The notes under the pieces are model-generated. The model was not told where the DNA came from. It was given only the letters and a program-made list of their open reading frames with translations, and made no database searches. Positions 18,346-30,832 of a stretch of 64,000 nt of DNA are shown piece after piece. Source of the stretch: Deltaproteobacteria bacterium (lineage in GTDB: Bacteria; Desulfobacterota; Binatia; UBA12015); assembly GCA_016874795.1 (NCBI GenBank), contig VGTG01000002.1, forward strand, positions 35,671 through 99,670, written 5' to 3'. The first letter of the stretch is position 1. The number at the start of each line of letters is the position of its first letter. The position numbers were made by a program, and so were the translations under genes.

Positions 18346-19092
18346 ATGTCACAAGCCGTGCGAGCGCTCGCCCGCGACCTAGCCGCGCACGTCGAGTGGC
18401 TGGCGCTCTCCGGCGTCGAGGCGATTCCCGAGGGCGTCGCGCTGCCGCGCGGGGGCGGCGCCGCGTCGCCGGGACGCGACCACGGCGAGGCGTCGAGAGT
18501 CGACTCCGGCGAAGCGAAGCACGATCTCTCTGGGGGTGATCTCGGTGAGCTGCAGCGCGCTCTCGCGGGCTGCGAGCGGTGTCGTCTCGCGCGCGGACGC
18601 ACCCACATCGTCTTCGGCACCGGCGATCCGCAGGCACGCGTCGTCTTCGTCGGTGAGGGTCCGGGGCAGGAGGAGGATCGCCAGGGGCTCCCCTTCGTCG
18701 GCGCGGCGGGGGCCCTCTTGACGGACATCATCGAGAAGGGAATGCGCGTGCCGCGCTCGTCCGTCTATATCTGCAACGTCGTCAAGTGCCGACCGCCGGG
18801 GAACCGGAATCCGGAGCCGGACGAGGTCGAGGCGTGCTCGCCGTTCCTCGCGCGCCAGATCGACCTGGTGCGGCCCGACGTGATCGTCGCGCTCGGGAAG
18901 TTCGCCGCGCAGACGCTGCTCGAGACGGCGACGCCGATCACGCAGCTCCGCGGCCGTTGGCACGAGTACCGCGGGATCCCGCTGATGCCGACGTTCCATC
19001 CGGCGCACCTTCTGCGGAATCCCGCCTTCAAGAGAGAGGTTTGGGAAGACATCAAGCAGGTGATGGCGCGTCTCGGGTTGCGCTCGGGGTGA
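18346..19092 (+). CDS. Uracil-DNA glycosylase, family 4 (Fe-S type)
   Basis: [56 protein letters not shown]. Confidence 0.93.
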   Translation: MSQAVRALARDLAAHVEWLALSGVEAIPEGVALPRGGGAASPGRDHGEASRVDSGEAKHDLSGGDLGELQRALAGCERCRLARGRTHIVFGTGDPQARVVFVGEGPGQEEDRQGLPFVGAAGALLTDIIEKGMRVPRSSVYICNVVKCRPPGNRNPEPDEVEACSPFLARQIDLVRPDVIVALGKFAAQTLLETATPITQLRGRWHEYRGIPLMPTFHPAHLLRNPAFKREVWEDIKQVMARLGLRSG

Positions 19093-20429
19093 CGCGGCCG
19101 CTCCATGCGGCGATCCTCGCGATCGTCCTCGCGCTCGGGTTTCTCGCTTCGAGCGGGCACCTCGGGCGCGCCTTCGGTGCCGAGCCCGCGCCTCGGGTCC
19201 TCCTTCTGCACGTCGACGGGGCGGTCAGCCCCGCGAGCGCCGACTACATCCAGGCGGGTCTCCGCCAGGCCGAGAGCGAGAGGTTCACGGCGATGGTGAT
19301 CGAGCTCGACACTCCCGGGGGGCTCCTGAGCTCGACTCGCACGATCGTGAAGGATCTGCTCGCGTCGCCCGTCCCGACGATCGTCTACGTCGCTCCGAGC
19401 GGCGCCGGAGCTGCTTCCGCAGGCGTCTTCGTCGTGATGGCGGGAAACGTCGCGGCGATGGCCCCCGGTACCAACATCGGAGCGAGCACGCCCGTGCAGG
19501 GAAGCGGCGCGGAGCTCTCTGGATCGATGGGGAAGAAGGTCAAGAGCTTCACGGCCTCGTTCGCGAAGGCGGTCGCCGAGCAGCGCGGACGGAACGTCCA
19601 GTGGGCGGCGAAGGCCGTCAACAAGGCGGTGTCCGCGACGGATCGCGAGGCGCTCGAGCTCGGCGTGATCGATCTCGTCGCACGCGATCTCGACGAGCTC
19701 CTCGCGAAGGCCGACGGGCGGACGGTCAAGGTCGGCGGAGAGTCGCGCGTGCTCCGCGTCGCCGGAGCGATGGTGGCCGTGCGCCCGATGTCGCTCCGCC
19801 AACGCGCGCTCTCCTTTCTCGCCGATCCGAACGTCGCGTACCTGATGATGCTCGCGGGTCTCCTCGGGCTCTACCTCGAGCTGTCGCATCCGGGCACGCT
19901 CGTGCCGGGCGTGGTCGGCGGTCTCTGTCTCGCCATCTCCCTCGCGTCCTTCCAGATCCTCCCGATCGACACGACCGGCGCACTGCTGATCGTGCTCGGC
20001 GTGCTCCTCCTCGTCGCGGAGATCTTCCTTCCGAGCTTCGGAATCGTCGGTGCGGCGGGCGTCGTGTCCTTCGTGCTGGGCTCGCTCTTCCTGTTCGATC
20101 AATCGGAGCCCGGAATCTACGTCGACCGCGCGCTGATCGGCAGCGCCGCGGCCGCGGTGGGCCTCGCCATGCTCGTCGTCGGAACGCTCGTCGTGCGCAC
20201 GATGCGTGGGCGCGCGGCCACGGGGCGCGAGGCGCTCGTCGGCGAGGTGGGCGAGGTGCGGACGCGGGTCGCGCCGCGCGGGACGGTGTTCCTTCACGGC
20301 GAGCTCTGGCAAGCTCGGTCCCGCGAGCCCATCGAGGCGGGACGGCGTGCCCGCGTGCTCGCGATCGACGGCTTGACGCTCGAGGTCGAGCCCGCGGCAG
20401 AACGCAACGAGAAAGGAGTGAGTGGGTGA
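19089..20429 (+). CDS. NfeD family membrane serine protease (ClpP-like domain)
   Basis: [52 protein letters not shown]-terminal NfeD domain; GTG start overlaps UDG stop. Confidence 0.9.
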   Translation: MTRPLHAAILAIVLALGFLASSGHLGRAFGAEPAPRVLLLHVDGAVSPASADYIQAGLRQAESERFTAMVIELDTPGGLLSSTRTIVKDLLASPVPTIVYVAPSGAGAASAGVFVVMAGNVAAMAPGTNIGASTPVQGSGAELSGSMGKKVKSFTASFAKAVAEQRGRNVQWAAKAVNKAVSATDREALELGVIDLVARDLDELLAKADGRTVKVGGESRVLRVAGAMVAVRPMSLRQRALSFLADPNVAYLMMLAGLLGLYLELSHPGTLVPGVVGGLCLAISLASFQILPIDTTGALLIVLGVLLLVAEIFLPSFGIVGAAGVVSFVLGSLFLFDQSEPGIYVDRALIGSAAAAVGLAMLVVGTLVVRTMRGRAATGREALVGEVGEVRTRVAPRGTVFLHGELWQARSREPIEAGRRARVLAIDGLTLEVEPAAERNEKGVSG

Positions 20430-21184
20430 TTCAACCCTTGACCGTGTTCGTGGTGATCCTGGTCCTGATCGCGCTCTCCGGCATCAAGATCGTGCAGGAG
20501 TACGAGCGCGGGGTGATCTTCCGCCTCGGTCGCGCCGTCGGAACGCGCGGGCCGGGGATCATCGTCGTGATCCCGTTCATCGAATCGATGCGGCGCATCG
20601 ACCTGCGGACGGTGACGATGGACATCCCGGCGCAGGAGGTGATCACCCGCGACAATGTTTCGGTGAAGGTGAGCGCGGTTCTCTACTTTCGCGTCGTCGA
20701 GCCGATGAGTGCGGTGATCGCGATCGAGAACTACGTGTACGGCTCCAACATGATCGCGCAGACCACGCTGCGGAGCGTCTGCGGCCAGGTCGAGCTGGAC
20801 GAGCTTCTCGCCGAGCGCGAGAAGGTGAACGATCAGGTGCAGTCGATCGTCGACCAGCAGACGGAGCCGTGGGGGGTGAAGGTGTCGACTGTGGAGATCA
20901 AGGACATCGATCTCCCGGGAGAGATGCAGCGTGCGATCGCCCGCCAGGCCGAGGCCGAGCGCGAGCGGCGCGCAAAGGTGATCGCGGCCGAGGGCGAGTT
21001 CCAGGCTTCGCAGAAGCTCGCGGACGCGGCGGCGATCCTCGCGACGCACCCGATGGCGCTGACGTTGCGCTATTTGCAGTCGTTGCGGGAGATCGCGGGG
21101 ACGAACAACTCGACGACGATCTTCCCGGTGCCGATCGAACTGATCCGTCCCTTCCTCGATGGCCGGCGGACGGACGCCGAGTAG
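20426..21184 (+). CDS. SPFH/slipin (stomatin-like) protein
   Basis: [69 protein letters not shown]. Confidence 0.95.
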   Translation: MIQPLTVFVVILVLIALSGIKIVQEYERGVIFRLGRAVGTRGPGIIVVIPFIESMRRIDLRTVTMDIPAQEVITRDNVSVKVSAVLYFRVVEPMSAVIAIENYVYGSNMIAQTTLRSVCGQVELDELLAEREKVNDQVQSIVDQQTEPWGVKVSTVEIKDIDLPGEMQRAIARQAEAERERRAKVIAAEGEFQASQKLADAAAILATHPMALTLRYLQSLREIAGTNNSTTIFPVPIELIRPFLDGRRTDAE

Positions 21185-22235
21185 CTCCGGGGCGGAGGGG
21201 GGCGTCGCCGGCTTCGCGTACGACCTCCCTCCCGAGCGGATCGCGCAGGCGCCCGCGGCCGAGCGCGACGGTGCGCGACTTCTGGTCGTGCGTCGTGAAA
21301 CCGGCGCGATCTCGCACGAGAAGGTTCTCGACCTGCCGGACCTCCTCGATCCGGGCGATCTCCTCGTCGTCAATCGAAGCCGCGTGATTCCCGCGCGTCT
21401 TCGTGCGCGGCGAGCGAGTGGCGGCCGCGTCGAGCTGCTTCTCCTCGCGAAGGAGGCAGACGACGCGGGCGGTCCGGTGTGGAAGGCGCTCGCGCGGCCG
21501 GCGCGTCGTCTCCAAGCCGGCGAACGGCTCGGGATCGAGGACGCGGAGGGCTCCGTCGAGGTCCAGATCGAGCGCAACGAGGAAGGCGCGGTCGCGGTTC
21601 GATTCGCGGCGGGGACCGACGTCGTCGCCCTCGCGACGCGCTTCGGAGAAACGCCACTTCCGCCGTACATCCGTCGTCCCGAGGGTGCGACGGAGGAGGA
21701 TCGCGAGCGCTACCAGACGGTGTTCGCGCGGGAGCCGGGGTCGGTCGCGGCCCCGACGGCCGGTCTCCATCTCTCGGAGCGTCTCCTCGGAGCGCTCGAG
21801 GCGCGGGGCGTCCGCCGCGCGGAGATCGTGCTGCATGTCGGGCCCGCGACGTTCTTGACGGGGCAACCCGGCCGCGAGGCGCTTGCCGTGGAGCCGGAGC
21901 GCTACGAGATCCCCGCGGAGGCGCGCGCAGCGATCGAGGAGACGCGGGGTCGCGGCCGTGTCCTTGCGGTCGGCACCACCAGCACACGCGCTCTCGAGAG
22001 TGCGGCTCGAGCGGGATGGCCAGGGGGCGAGGCGTCGACGGACCTCGTCCTTCTGCCCGGGGCGCGCTTCGAGGTCGTCGACGCGCTCCTGACGAACTTC
22101 CACCTTCCGGGGACCTCTCTCCTCGCCCTCGTCTGCGCGTTCGCCGGAACGGAGCGAGCGCGCGCTGCCTACGTTGCCGCGCTCGAAGGGGGCTATCGCT
22201 TCTACAGCTACGGCGACGCGATGCTCGTCCTCTGA
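21159..22235 (+). CDS. queA: S-adenosylmethionine:tRNA ribosyltransferase-isomerase
   Basis: [61 protein letters not shown]. Confidence 0.97.
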   Translation: MAGGRTPSSSGAEGGVAGFAYDLPPERIAQAPAAERDGARLLVVRRETGAISHEKVLDLPDLLDPGDLLVVNRSRVIPARLRARRASGGRVELLLLAKEADDAGGPVWKALARPARRLQAGERLGIEDAEGSVEVQIERNEEGAVAVRFAAGTDVVALATRFGETPLPPYIRRPEGATEEDRERYQTVFAREPGSVAAPTAGLHLSERLLGALEARGVRRAEIVLHVGPATFLTGQPGREALAVEPERYEIPAEARAAIEETRGRGRVLAVGTTSTRALESAARAGWPGGEASTDLVLLPGARFEVVDALLTNFHLPGTSLLALVCAFAGTERARAAYVAALEGGYRFYSYGDAMLVL

Positions 22236-22268
22236 CGGTGGCCCTGCGGCGGTGGTCCCGTCTGCTAA

Positions 22269-23769
<1,501 letters not shown>

Positions 23770-23773
<4 letters not shown>

Positions 23774-25314
23774 ATCCGGGAAACGTCATGGTTCGGCTGG
23801 GGATCCTCCTGGCCCTCATCGTCGGATCGATCATCTACCTCCTGCCGGTCGTGTGGCCGGAAGACTCGAAGCCGTCGTTCCTCGGCGAGAATCCGATCCA
23901 TCTCGGTCTCGACCTGCGCGGTGGCACGCACCTTCTGTTCACCGTCGACGTGGATAAGGGCGTCGAGGCGAACCTCGCTCGAACCGGCGAGGAGCTCGCT
24001 CGCGAGGCCAGGGCGGAGAGCATCCCCGTCACCGTCACGCACGAGGGCATGACGCTCACGGCAAAGCTCGAGGCGGCGGACAAGCGCGAAGCCTTCGATG
24101 CGATGATCTCGAGCCGCTTCCCGACCCTCGAGATGATGCCGGGAGACGCGTCGCTCGATCAGGTGCGCTTGACCTTCACGAAGCGCGACGTCGAGCAGAT
24201 CAAGCGCTGGGCCGTCGAGCAGTCGCTCGAGACGATCCGGAACCGCATCGACCAGTTCGGCGTCGCCGAGCCGACCATCCAGCGTCAGGGAACCAACGAC
24301 ATCGTCGTGCAGCTCCCCGGCGTGCAGGATCCGCAGCGTGCGAAGCAGTTGATCGGAAAGACCGCGGTCCTCGAGTTCCGCCTCGTTTCGGACGGAGGAA
24401 AGGAGCCCACGGACAAGCTGACCGCGGCGCAGCCCACCGCGGGCGCTCCGACGGAGTACATGCTCGAGAAGCGCGTTCTGATGAGCGGCACGGCCGTCGC
24501 CGACGCGCGCATGCGCCCGGCGACGCAGCTCGAGGGGCCCTACGTCGAGCTGATCCTCTCGGACTCCGGCGCGCGCGACTTCGAGGCGCTGACGGGCGAG
24601 AACGTCGGCCGCAATCTGGCGATCGTTCTCGACGGCAAGGTCTTCTCCGCGCCGGTGATCCGGGAGCGGATCGGCGGCGGTCGCGCCTCGATCACGGGCA
24701 GCTTCGATATCAAGGAAGCGCGTGACCTCGCGATCGTGCTCCGCGCCGGTGCCCTACCGGCACCGATCCGCATCATCGAGGAGCGCACCGTCGGCCCGTC
24801 GCTCGGCCGCGACTCGATCCGTCAGGGCATCCTCTCGCTCGCGCTGGGCGGGCTTCTCGTCGTCGTCTTCATGGTCTGGTACTACCGCGGCGCCGGCGTC
24901 CTGGCCGACGTCGCGCTCGCGTTGAACGTGCTGTTCCTGATGGCGCTCCTTGCGGCGTTCGGAGCGACGCTGACGTTGCCGGGCATCGCGGGAATCGTCC
25001 TCACGATGGGCATGGCCGTCGATGCGAACGTGCTGATCAACGAGCGCATGCGAGAGGAGTTGCGCCTCGGAAAGACGCCGCGCGCGGCGCTCGAGGCGGG
25101 CTACGAGCGCGCTTGGGCGGCGATCCGTGACTCGAACATCACGACCTTCGTGTCGGGTTTGATCCTGTTCCAGTTCGGATCGGGGCCGGTGAAGGGATTC
25201 GCCGTGACGCTGTGCATCGGAATCATCACGACGGTCTTCACGGCGGTCTTCGCGACGCGCGTGTACTACGACCTCCGGCTCTCGCAGCGACGTCTCGCTC
25301 GCTTGAGCGTGTGA
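23770..25314 (+). CDS. secD: Protein translocase subunit SecD
   Basis: HLGLDLRGGTHLLFTVDV; MGMAVDANVLINERMREELRLGKTPRAAL. Confidence 0.97.
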
Positions 25315-25366
25315 GGGCGCAGCCTGCGTCATGCGCCCGTCACATGGGCCTCGTCCGATGCACGCC

Positions 25367-25410
25367 TTGACCCGTAAGTTGCTGATTTCGATGATAAAAT
25401 GTATCATCGA
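25367..25410 (+). promoter_or_regulatory. Candidate sigma-70 promoter overlapped by 9-bp inverted repeat upstream of HTH gene
   Basis: TTGACC (25367-25372) N17 GATGAT (25390-25395); TCGATGATA-AAATG-TATCATCGA at 25388-25410 in a locally AT-rich patch. Confidence 0.5.
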
Positions 25411-25476
25411 GCCCAGGTAGGGGTGGTCGGGTTGACCGGTCCTTCCGGACCGTGTTAGCCACCGGACACGCCAGCC

Positions 25477-25680
25477 ATGGACCCGAAGATGCTGGACAGA
25501 ACCGAGGCGCTGCTCAACAGCCGGGACGTCGCGAGACTTCTCGACATGAGTCCCGACCGCGTCAACGAGTTCGCCCGGAAGCAGATCCTCCCGGCCTTCA
25601 AGACCGGGCGCCAGTGGCGATTCCGCAAGCAAGACATCGCCTGGTTCAAGCGACAGCTTCGCGGGGCAACGGCCGCCTGA
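25477..25680 (+). CDS. Excisionase/MerR-type helix-turn-helix DNA-binding protein
   Basis: 67 aa; LLNSRDVARLLDMSPDRVNEFARKQILPAFKTGRQWRFRKQDIAWF. Confidence 0.85.
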   Translation: MDPKMLDRTEALLNSRDVARLLDMSPDRVNEFARKQILPAFKTGRQWRFRKQDIAWFKRQLRGATAA

Positions 25681-25834
25681 CCCCTCCCGGGGCGACAGGG
25701 CCGGAGCCAGCGAGATCGATCGGACTGAGAGGAGCGGAGCATTTGGAGGCGAAGTCGGCCCCCGAGCCGCCCGGGAGTGCGAAGCCCTGGAGCCGCGTCG
25801 TCGAGCACGGCGCGGATCGCGGGGATAGGGAGAG

Positions 25835-26491
25835 ATGATGACGCCGCACACCACGCTGGCCCACGAGAGCAAGATCTACTCGCGCTTCTCGCATTTCTAC
25901 GACCGCATCTTTACGAACGTATTCTCGCCGCGGATCTTCCGCGTGGTGAGCGAGCTCGGAATCCCGCGCGGTAGCCGCGTTCTCGAGGTGGGCGTCGGCA
26001 CGGGACTGTCGCTCGACGCCTATCCGCCGCACTGCAATCTGACCGGCGTCGACCTCGCGCCGGACATGCTCGAGCGTGCGCAGCGGAAGGTCTGGTGGAA
26101 TGGCTGGCAGCACGTTCGCCTCGAAGTCGGCGACGCGCAGCAGCTCTCCTTCCCGGACGAGCACTTCGACTACGTGACCTCGTTCCACGTGGTCAGCGTC
26201 GTGCCCGATCCGGCCGCAATGATGCGCGAGATGTCGCGAGTCTGCCGTCCCGGCGGCCAGATCGTCATCATCAACCACTTCCGGAGCGAGCGGCAGCTCA
26301 TCGCATCTGTGGTCGATCGCTTCGATCCGATCACGCGGAAGCTCGGCTGGCGGACGACGCTGCGAGTCGGTGAGCTCCTCGAGGAGGTCGATCTCGAGGA
26401 CGTGCGCCGGTTCAAGACCTCGCCGCGCTCGCTCTTCACGGTGATGATCGCGCGGAAACCCGAGCCGCCGCGCCTCAGCGCCGCCTCCTGA
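25835..26491 (+). CDS. Class I SAM-dependent methyltransferase (PmtA-like)
   Basis: YSRFSHFYDRIFTNVFSPR...GSRVLEVGVGTGLSLDAYP...GVDLAPDMLERA. Confidence 0.88.
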   Translation: MMTPHTTLAHESKIYSRFSHFYDRIFTNVFSPRIFRVVSELGIPRGSRVLEVGVGTGLSLDAYPPHCNLTGVDLAPDMLERAQRKVWWNGWQHVRLEVGDAQQLSFPDEHFDYVTSFHVVSVVPDPAAMMREMSRVCRPGGQIVIINHFRSERQLIASVVDRFDPITRKLGWRTTLRVGELLEEVDLEDVRRFKTSPRSLFTVMIARKPEPPRLSAAS

Positions 26492-26506
26492 ACGAAGCGC
26501 CTCGCT

Positions 26507-27079
26507 TCAGTGCGTGAAGCGGCTCGGCTCGCCGGGGATGATCCCTCGGCGGATGAGCTCGGACGCGTCGGCTGCGCCTCGCGTCAGGAGCCATCGCCGG
26601 TAGATGCGCAGCGTGTCGCGGTCGCTCGCGAAGAGCTCTCGCGCGCTGATCTCGCCGAGAACCCGGACGAGATCGACGAATTGCAGGGCGAGCGAAGCGA
26701 ACATCTCGCGGACGCGCTCGACCCCGAGCTCGGCGATGCGTCGATACGCGAGCCGGCCGAGATCGACGTAGTAGCCCGGCTGCACGACCGTGCGGTCGAG
26801 ACAGTCGACGAACAGGCCCGAGACGAAGAGCGCGGTGTCGCCGACGAGCTTGTAGCGCGGAAAGCTCGCCGCCGGAGCGCCCGCTTCGGCTTCGAGGTAG
26901 GTCAGGGCGAGCGGCTTGTCGAGGAGGCCGCCGCGGCTCCGGAGGTGCTGCTCGAGCAGCGTAACGAGGTAGAACTCGGTCTCCTCGGTCGGCTCCACGC
27001 GCTGGACCGCCATCGCCTCGCGCACGAGCTCGCGAAAGAACTCGGTGGGGTGGGACTCGAGGATGGTGGGTCGCGCCAT
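26507..27079 (-). CDS. Conserved hypothetical protein
   Basis: 190-aa ORF with stop 16 bp from the convergent methyltransferase gene; no domain recognised. Confidence 0.6.
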   Translation of the reverse strand: MARPTILESHPTEFFRELVREAMAVQRVEPTEETEFYLVTLLEQHLRSRGGLLDKPLALTYLEAEAGAPAASFPRYKLVGDTALFVSGLFVDCLDRTVVQPGYYVDLGRLAYRRIAELGVERVREMFASLALQFVDLVRVLGEISARELFASDRDTLRIYRRWLLTRGAADASELIRRGIIPGEPSRFTH

Positions 27080-27188
27080 GGCGCCGGGTTCACTCTTCGA
27101 TCGGCTTCCGTCCTCCGACCGCTGTGGAGGTATATCGGATCGGCCGCGAGTTGACTGTAGAAGCGCTCGTGGCTAGCGTCAATGAAGT

Positions 27189-27560
27189 ATGAGCGAGATC
27201 GTGCACTTGGACGCTTCCGGCGCTCCCGAGGACCGCGTCGGCCTGTCGCCGGCCGCGGCAACGCGCGTGCGCGCGCTCCTCACGCGCGAGAAGCGTCCCG
27301 ACTCCGCGGGACTCCGTCTTGCGGTCGTCAATGGCGGATGCTCGGGCATGTCGTACACGCTCGGTCTCGCCGATGCGCCGCAGGAGAACGATCTCGTCAC
27401 CGAGGTCGAGGGTGTGCGCGTCTTCGTCGACGGCCAGAGCCTGCAGTACCTCGAGGGTCTCGTCGTCGACTTCGTCGAGAGCCTGCACGGCGGCGGCTTC
27501 AAGTTCTTGAATCCGAACGCGGACCGCACCTGCGGCTGCGGCTCGTCGTTCTCGGTCTGA
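27189..27560 (+). CDS. IscA/ErpA-type iron-sulfur cluster assembly protein
   Basis: LRLAVVNGGCSGMSYTLGL...CGCGSSFSV (conserved Cys positions). Confidence 0.93.
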   Translation: MSEIVHLDASGAPEDRVGLSPAAATRVRALLTREKRPDSAGLRLAVVNGGCSGMSYTLGLADAPQENDLVTEVEGVRVFVDGQSLQYLEGLVVDFVESLHGGGFKFLNPNADRTCGCGSSFSV

Positions 27561-27569
27561 GCGCTCGCT

Positions 27570-28244
27570 CTGGGCGCCGCCTACCGCCACGTCGTCTTCG
27601 ACCTCGACGGCACTCTGGTCGATTCCGCGGCCGATCTCTCCGCTGCGGTGAACGCCGGGCTCGCGGTCTTCGATCGCCCTCCGCTCTCGCGCGACGTGAT
27701 CGTCGGCTTCGTCGGGAACGGCACGCGGAAGCTCGTCGAGGGAAGCCTCCGCGCCTCGGGGCTCGCGCCGACCGAGGAGGCCATCGACCGCGCGTACGCG
27801 GTCTTTCGGGGCCACTACGACGCGCACCTCCTCGACCAGACGCGAGCGTACCCCGGCGTCGATTCGCTCCTCGCTGCGCTCGCGGCGAACGGCGTCGTTC
27901 TCTCGGTCCTGACGAACAAGCTGCAGCGCCCCTCGGAGCGGATCCTCGCCGGTCTCGGCTTGGCAGGGCGCTTCCGCGCGGTTCTCGGGGGCGACGACGA
28001 GACGGCGCGCAAGCCGAATCCTGCGGGCCTCCTCCGCCTCGTGGCCGAAGCGGGCATCCTGCCTGCGGAGGCTCTTCTCGTCGGCGACTCCGACGTGGAC
28101 GTCGCGACCGCACGAGCCGCCGGCGTGCCCGTCTGCGGCGTGACGTGGGGCTTTCAGAGCCCGGAGCGGATCCGAGGCGCAGGCGCGACGTGGCTCGTCG
28201 AGCGACCCGAAGAGATCCTCGTCGCCTGCGTACGCCCCGCGTAG
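27570..28244 (+). CDS. HAD-family phosphatase (phosphoglycolate phosphatase-like)
   Basis: VVFDLDGTLVDSAADL motif I lies upstream of the track start (27648); only CTG at 27570 is available in frame after the IscA stop. Confidence 0.8.
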   Translation: MGAAYRHVVFDLDGTLVDSAADLSAAVNAGLAVFDRPPLSRDVIVGFVGNGTRKLVEGSLRASGLAPTEEAIDRAYAVFRGHYDAHLLDQTRAYPGVDSLLAALAANGVVLSVLTNKLQRPSERILAGLGLAGRFRAVLGGDDETARKPNPAGLLRLVAEAGILPAEALLVGDSDVDVATARAAGVPVCGVTWGFQSPERIRGAGATWLVERPEEILVACVRPA

Positions 28245-28252
28245 CCGCCGGA

Positions 28253-30724
28253 TCAGCCGCGGAGAGGCGAGGGCGCCCCGCGCCGCGCCTGCGCACCGCG
28301 CGTCGCCTCCGGGGCGGGCTCGAGTGCCGCGTCCAGCACTTGATCGATCCTCTCGACGAAGAGCAGCTGCATCTCGGTGCGGACGTTCTCGGGAACGTCC
28401 TCGACGTCCTTCTCGTTTCGGTGCGGCAGGATCACGGTGCGGATCCCCGCGCGGCGCGCGGCGAGAATCTTCTCCTTCACGCCGCCGATCGGAAGCACGT
28501 TCCCGCGTAGGGTGATCTCGCCGGTCATCGCGACGTCGGGGCGAACGGGCCGGTTCGTCAGGAGCGAGGCGAGCGAGGTCGCCATCGTCACTCCCGCGGA
28601 AGGTCCGTCTTTCGGGATCGCTCCCGCAGGAACGTGGATGTGGATGTCGGACGTCTCGAAGAAGTCCGGCGCGATGCCGAGGTTCGAGGCCCGCGAGCGC
28701 ACGAGCGAGAGCGCCGTCTGCGCCGACTCCTTCATCACGTCGCCGAGCGAGCCGGTCAGCGTGAGCCCCTTCTTTCCCTGCATGCGCGTCGACTCGATGA
28801 AGAGGATGTCGCCGCCGTTCGGCGTGTAGGCGAGGCCGGTGACGACGCCCGGCTCCCCGACTCTCTCGGCGACCTCGGCGAAGTAGCGCTCCGCGCCGAG
28901 GAACTCGCGCACCTTCTCCGGCGTGACCGTCGTCGGCTCCGTCCGCCCCTCGGTCAACGCGCGCGCGATCTTGCGGCAGACGCGCCCGATCTCGCGCTCG
29001 AGGTTCCGCAGGCCGGCCTCGCGGGTGTAGTCGCGGATGATCTTCGTGATCGCGTCGTCCTCGAAGGTGACGTTGTCCTTCGGAAGACCGTTCTCCTCGA
29101 TCTGCTTCGGGACGAGGTGGCGCTTCGCGATCTCGAGCTTCTGCTCCTCGGTGTAGCCGCTGAGCTCGATCACCTCCATCCGATCGCGGAGCGGCGGCGG
29201 GATCGGATCGAGCTGGTTCGCGGTCGTGATGAACATCACGCGCGACAGGTCGAACGGCACGTCGAGGTAGTGGTCCTGGAAGGTCGAGTTCTGCTCGGGG
29301 TCGAGCACCTCGAGCAGAGCGGAGGCGGGATCGCCGCGGAAGTCGGCGCCGAGCTTGTCGATCTCGTCGAGCACGTACAGCGGGTTGTTGGACCCGGCCG
29401 TCCGCATGTTCTGGATGATCCGGCCCGGCAGGGAGCCGACGTACGTGCGCCGGTGACCGCGGATCTCCGCCTCGTCGCGCACGCCGCCGAGCGAGAGCCG
29501 CACGAACTTCCGTCCCATCGCACGCGCGATCGAGCGGCCGAGCGACGTCTTGCCGACGCCCGGAGGTCCGACGAAGCAGAGGATCGGGCTCTTCGGATCG
29601 TCTCGGAGCTTCCGCACCGCGAGATACTCGAGGATGCGGTCCTTGATCTTCTCGAGGGCGAAGTGGTCCTCGTCGAGCACCGCGCGCGCGTGCGGCAAGT
29701 CGAGGTTGTCGGGCGTCGCAACCGTCCACGGCAGGTTCGCGAGCCATTCGAGATACGTGCGGACGACGGAGTGCTCCGCCGACTCGGGCGGAATCACGCG
29801 GAGCCGCTCGAGCTCGTTGTCCGCGGCCTTGCGTGCCTCCTCGGGGAGCTTCGCGGCTTCGAGCTTCGCGCGCAGGTCCTCGATGTCGTTCGACCGGCCG
29901 TCGCCCTCGCCGAGCTCCTTCTGGATCGCCCGGAGCTGCTGGCGGAGATAGAATTCCTTCTGGTTCTTCGAGAGCTCCGTCTGGACCTGGGTCTGGATCT
30001 TCGAGCCGAGCTCGAGGAGCTCGATCTCGCGGTTCAGGATGACGGAGAGCCGCTGCAGGCGCGTCTGGACGTCGAGGGTGTTCAGCAGATCCTGCTTCTC
30101 GTCGAGCGAGATGTTCAGGTTCGACGCGATCAGGTCGGTGACCTTCCCCGGATCCTTGATGTTCATCACGACGAGCTGCAGCTCGTCGGGGAGGTACGGG
30201 ATCATCGAGACGAACTTGGCGAACTGGTTCACCAGGTGCGCCTGGATCGCCTCGAGGTCGCGCGAGACCTCGTAGCGGTCGAGGAGCGTGCGGACGCGGC
30301 CCGTGTAGAACGGCTCGGTCTGGAGGTACTCGTCGACTTCGAGCCGCCGGAGACCCTGGACCAGGATGCGAACGCTCTGGTCGGGGTACTTCAGCATCTT
30401 CAGGAGCCGCCCCGCGGTGCCGCGGGCGTAGAGGGAGTCCAGGCTCGGACGCTCCTCCTCGGCCGTCTTCTGGGCGACGAGCCCGAGCAGGCGCTCGTTC
30501 GCGAGGCAATGCTCGACCAGGTCGAGTGAGCTCTTCCGCGAGATCGGCAGCGGGACGATCGCGGACGGAAAGATGACGACGCCCCGCAGCGGGAGGATCG
30601 GGAGGGTGTCCGGGATCTCGACGTGGCTCGTGTCCTCGTCGAATCCGAGGAACCGCCCCGCGACTTCCTCCAGGCCCTCGGTGACGTCTTCGGACTGGCC
30701 TTCGGTCTCGTCTGGGTCGCTCAT
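28253..30724 (-). CDS. lon: ATP-dependent protease Lon
   Basis: [75 protein letters not shown]. Confidence 0.98.
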   Translation of the reverse strand: MSDPDETEGQSEDVTEGLEEVAGRFLGFDEDTSHVEIPDTLPILPLRGVVIFPSAIVPLPISRKSSLDLVEHCLANERLLGLVAQKTAEEERPSLDSLYARGTAGRLLKMLKYPDQSVRILVQGLRRLEVDEYLQTEPFYTGRVRTLLDRYEVSRDLEAIQAHLVNQFAKFVSMIPYLPDELQLVVMNIKDPGKVTDLIASNLNISLDEKQDLLNTLDVQTRLQRLSVILNREIELLELGSKIQTQVQTELSKNQKEFYLRQQLRAIQKELGEGDGRSNDIEDLRAKLEAAKLPEEARKAADNELERLRVIPPESAEHSVVRTYLEWLANLPWTVATPDNLDLPHARAVLDEDHFALEKIKDRILEYLAVRKLRDDPKSPILCFVGPPGVGKTSLGRSIARAMGRKFVRLSLGGVRDEAEIRGHRRTYVGSLPGRIIQNMRTAGSNNPLYVLDEIDKLGADFRGDPASALLEVLDPEQNSTFQDHYLDVPFDLSRVMFITTANQLDPIPPPLRDRMEVIELSGYTEEQKLEIAKRHLVPKQIEENGLPKDNVTFEDDAITKIIRDYTREAGLRNLEREIGRVCRKIARALTEGRTEPTTVTPEKVREFLGAERYFAEVAERVGEPGVVTGLAYTPNGGDILFIESTRMQGKKGLTLTGSLGDVMKESAQTALSLVRSRASNLGIAPDFFETSDIHIHVPAGAIPKDGPSAGVTMATSLASLLTNRPVRPDVAMTGEITLRGNVLPIGGVKEKILAARRAGIRTVILPHRNEKDVEDVPENVRTEMQLLFVERIDQVLDAALEPAPEATRGAQARRGAPSPLRG

Positions 30725-30832
30725 ATCGTGCCCGAGCGGCCTCCGGGGCGCGCGCGGTGACGATCAGTATACGGACGATTCGACCAAATGCGACCGCTCG
30801 GGGGAAGCCCGTGGAAATCGCGCGGGCGGGCG

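Noticed and set aside
27189-28244. IscA-HAD fusion via TGA readthrough
   Set aside because: Same frame and short gap, but no recoding signal is recognisable. A CTG start or an error is more economical; kept as a finding, not as a fusion call.
28634-30529. 631-aa plus-strand ORF across lon
   Set aside because: Mirror of the Lon coding frame ([13 protein letters not shown]... repeats of charged/Leu residues); no domain, and fully antisense to lon.
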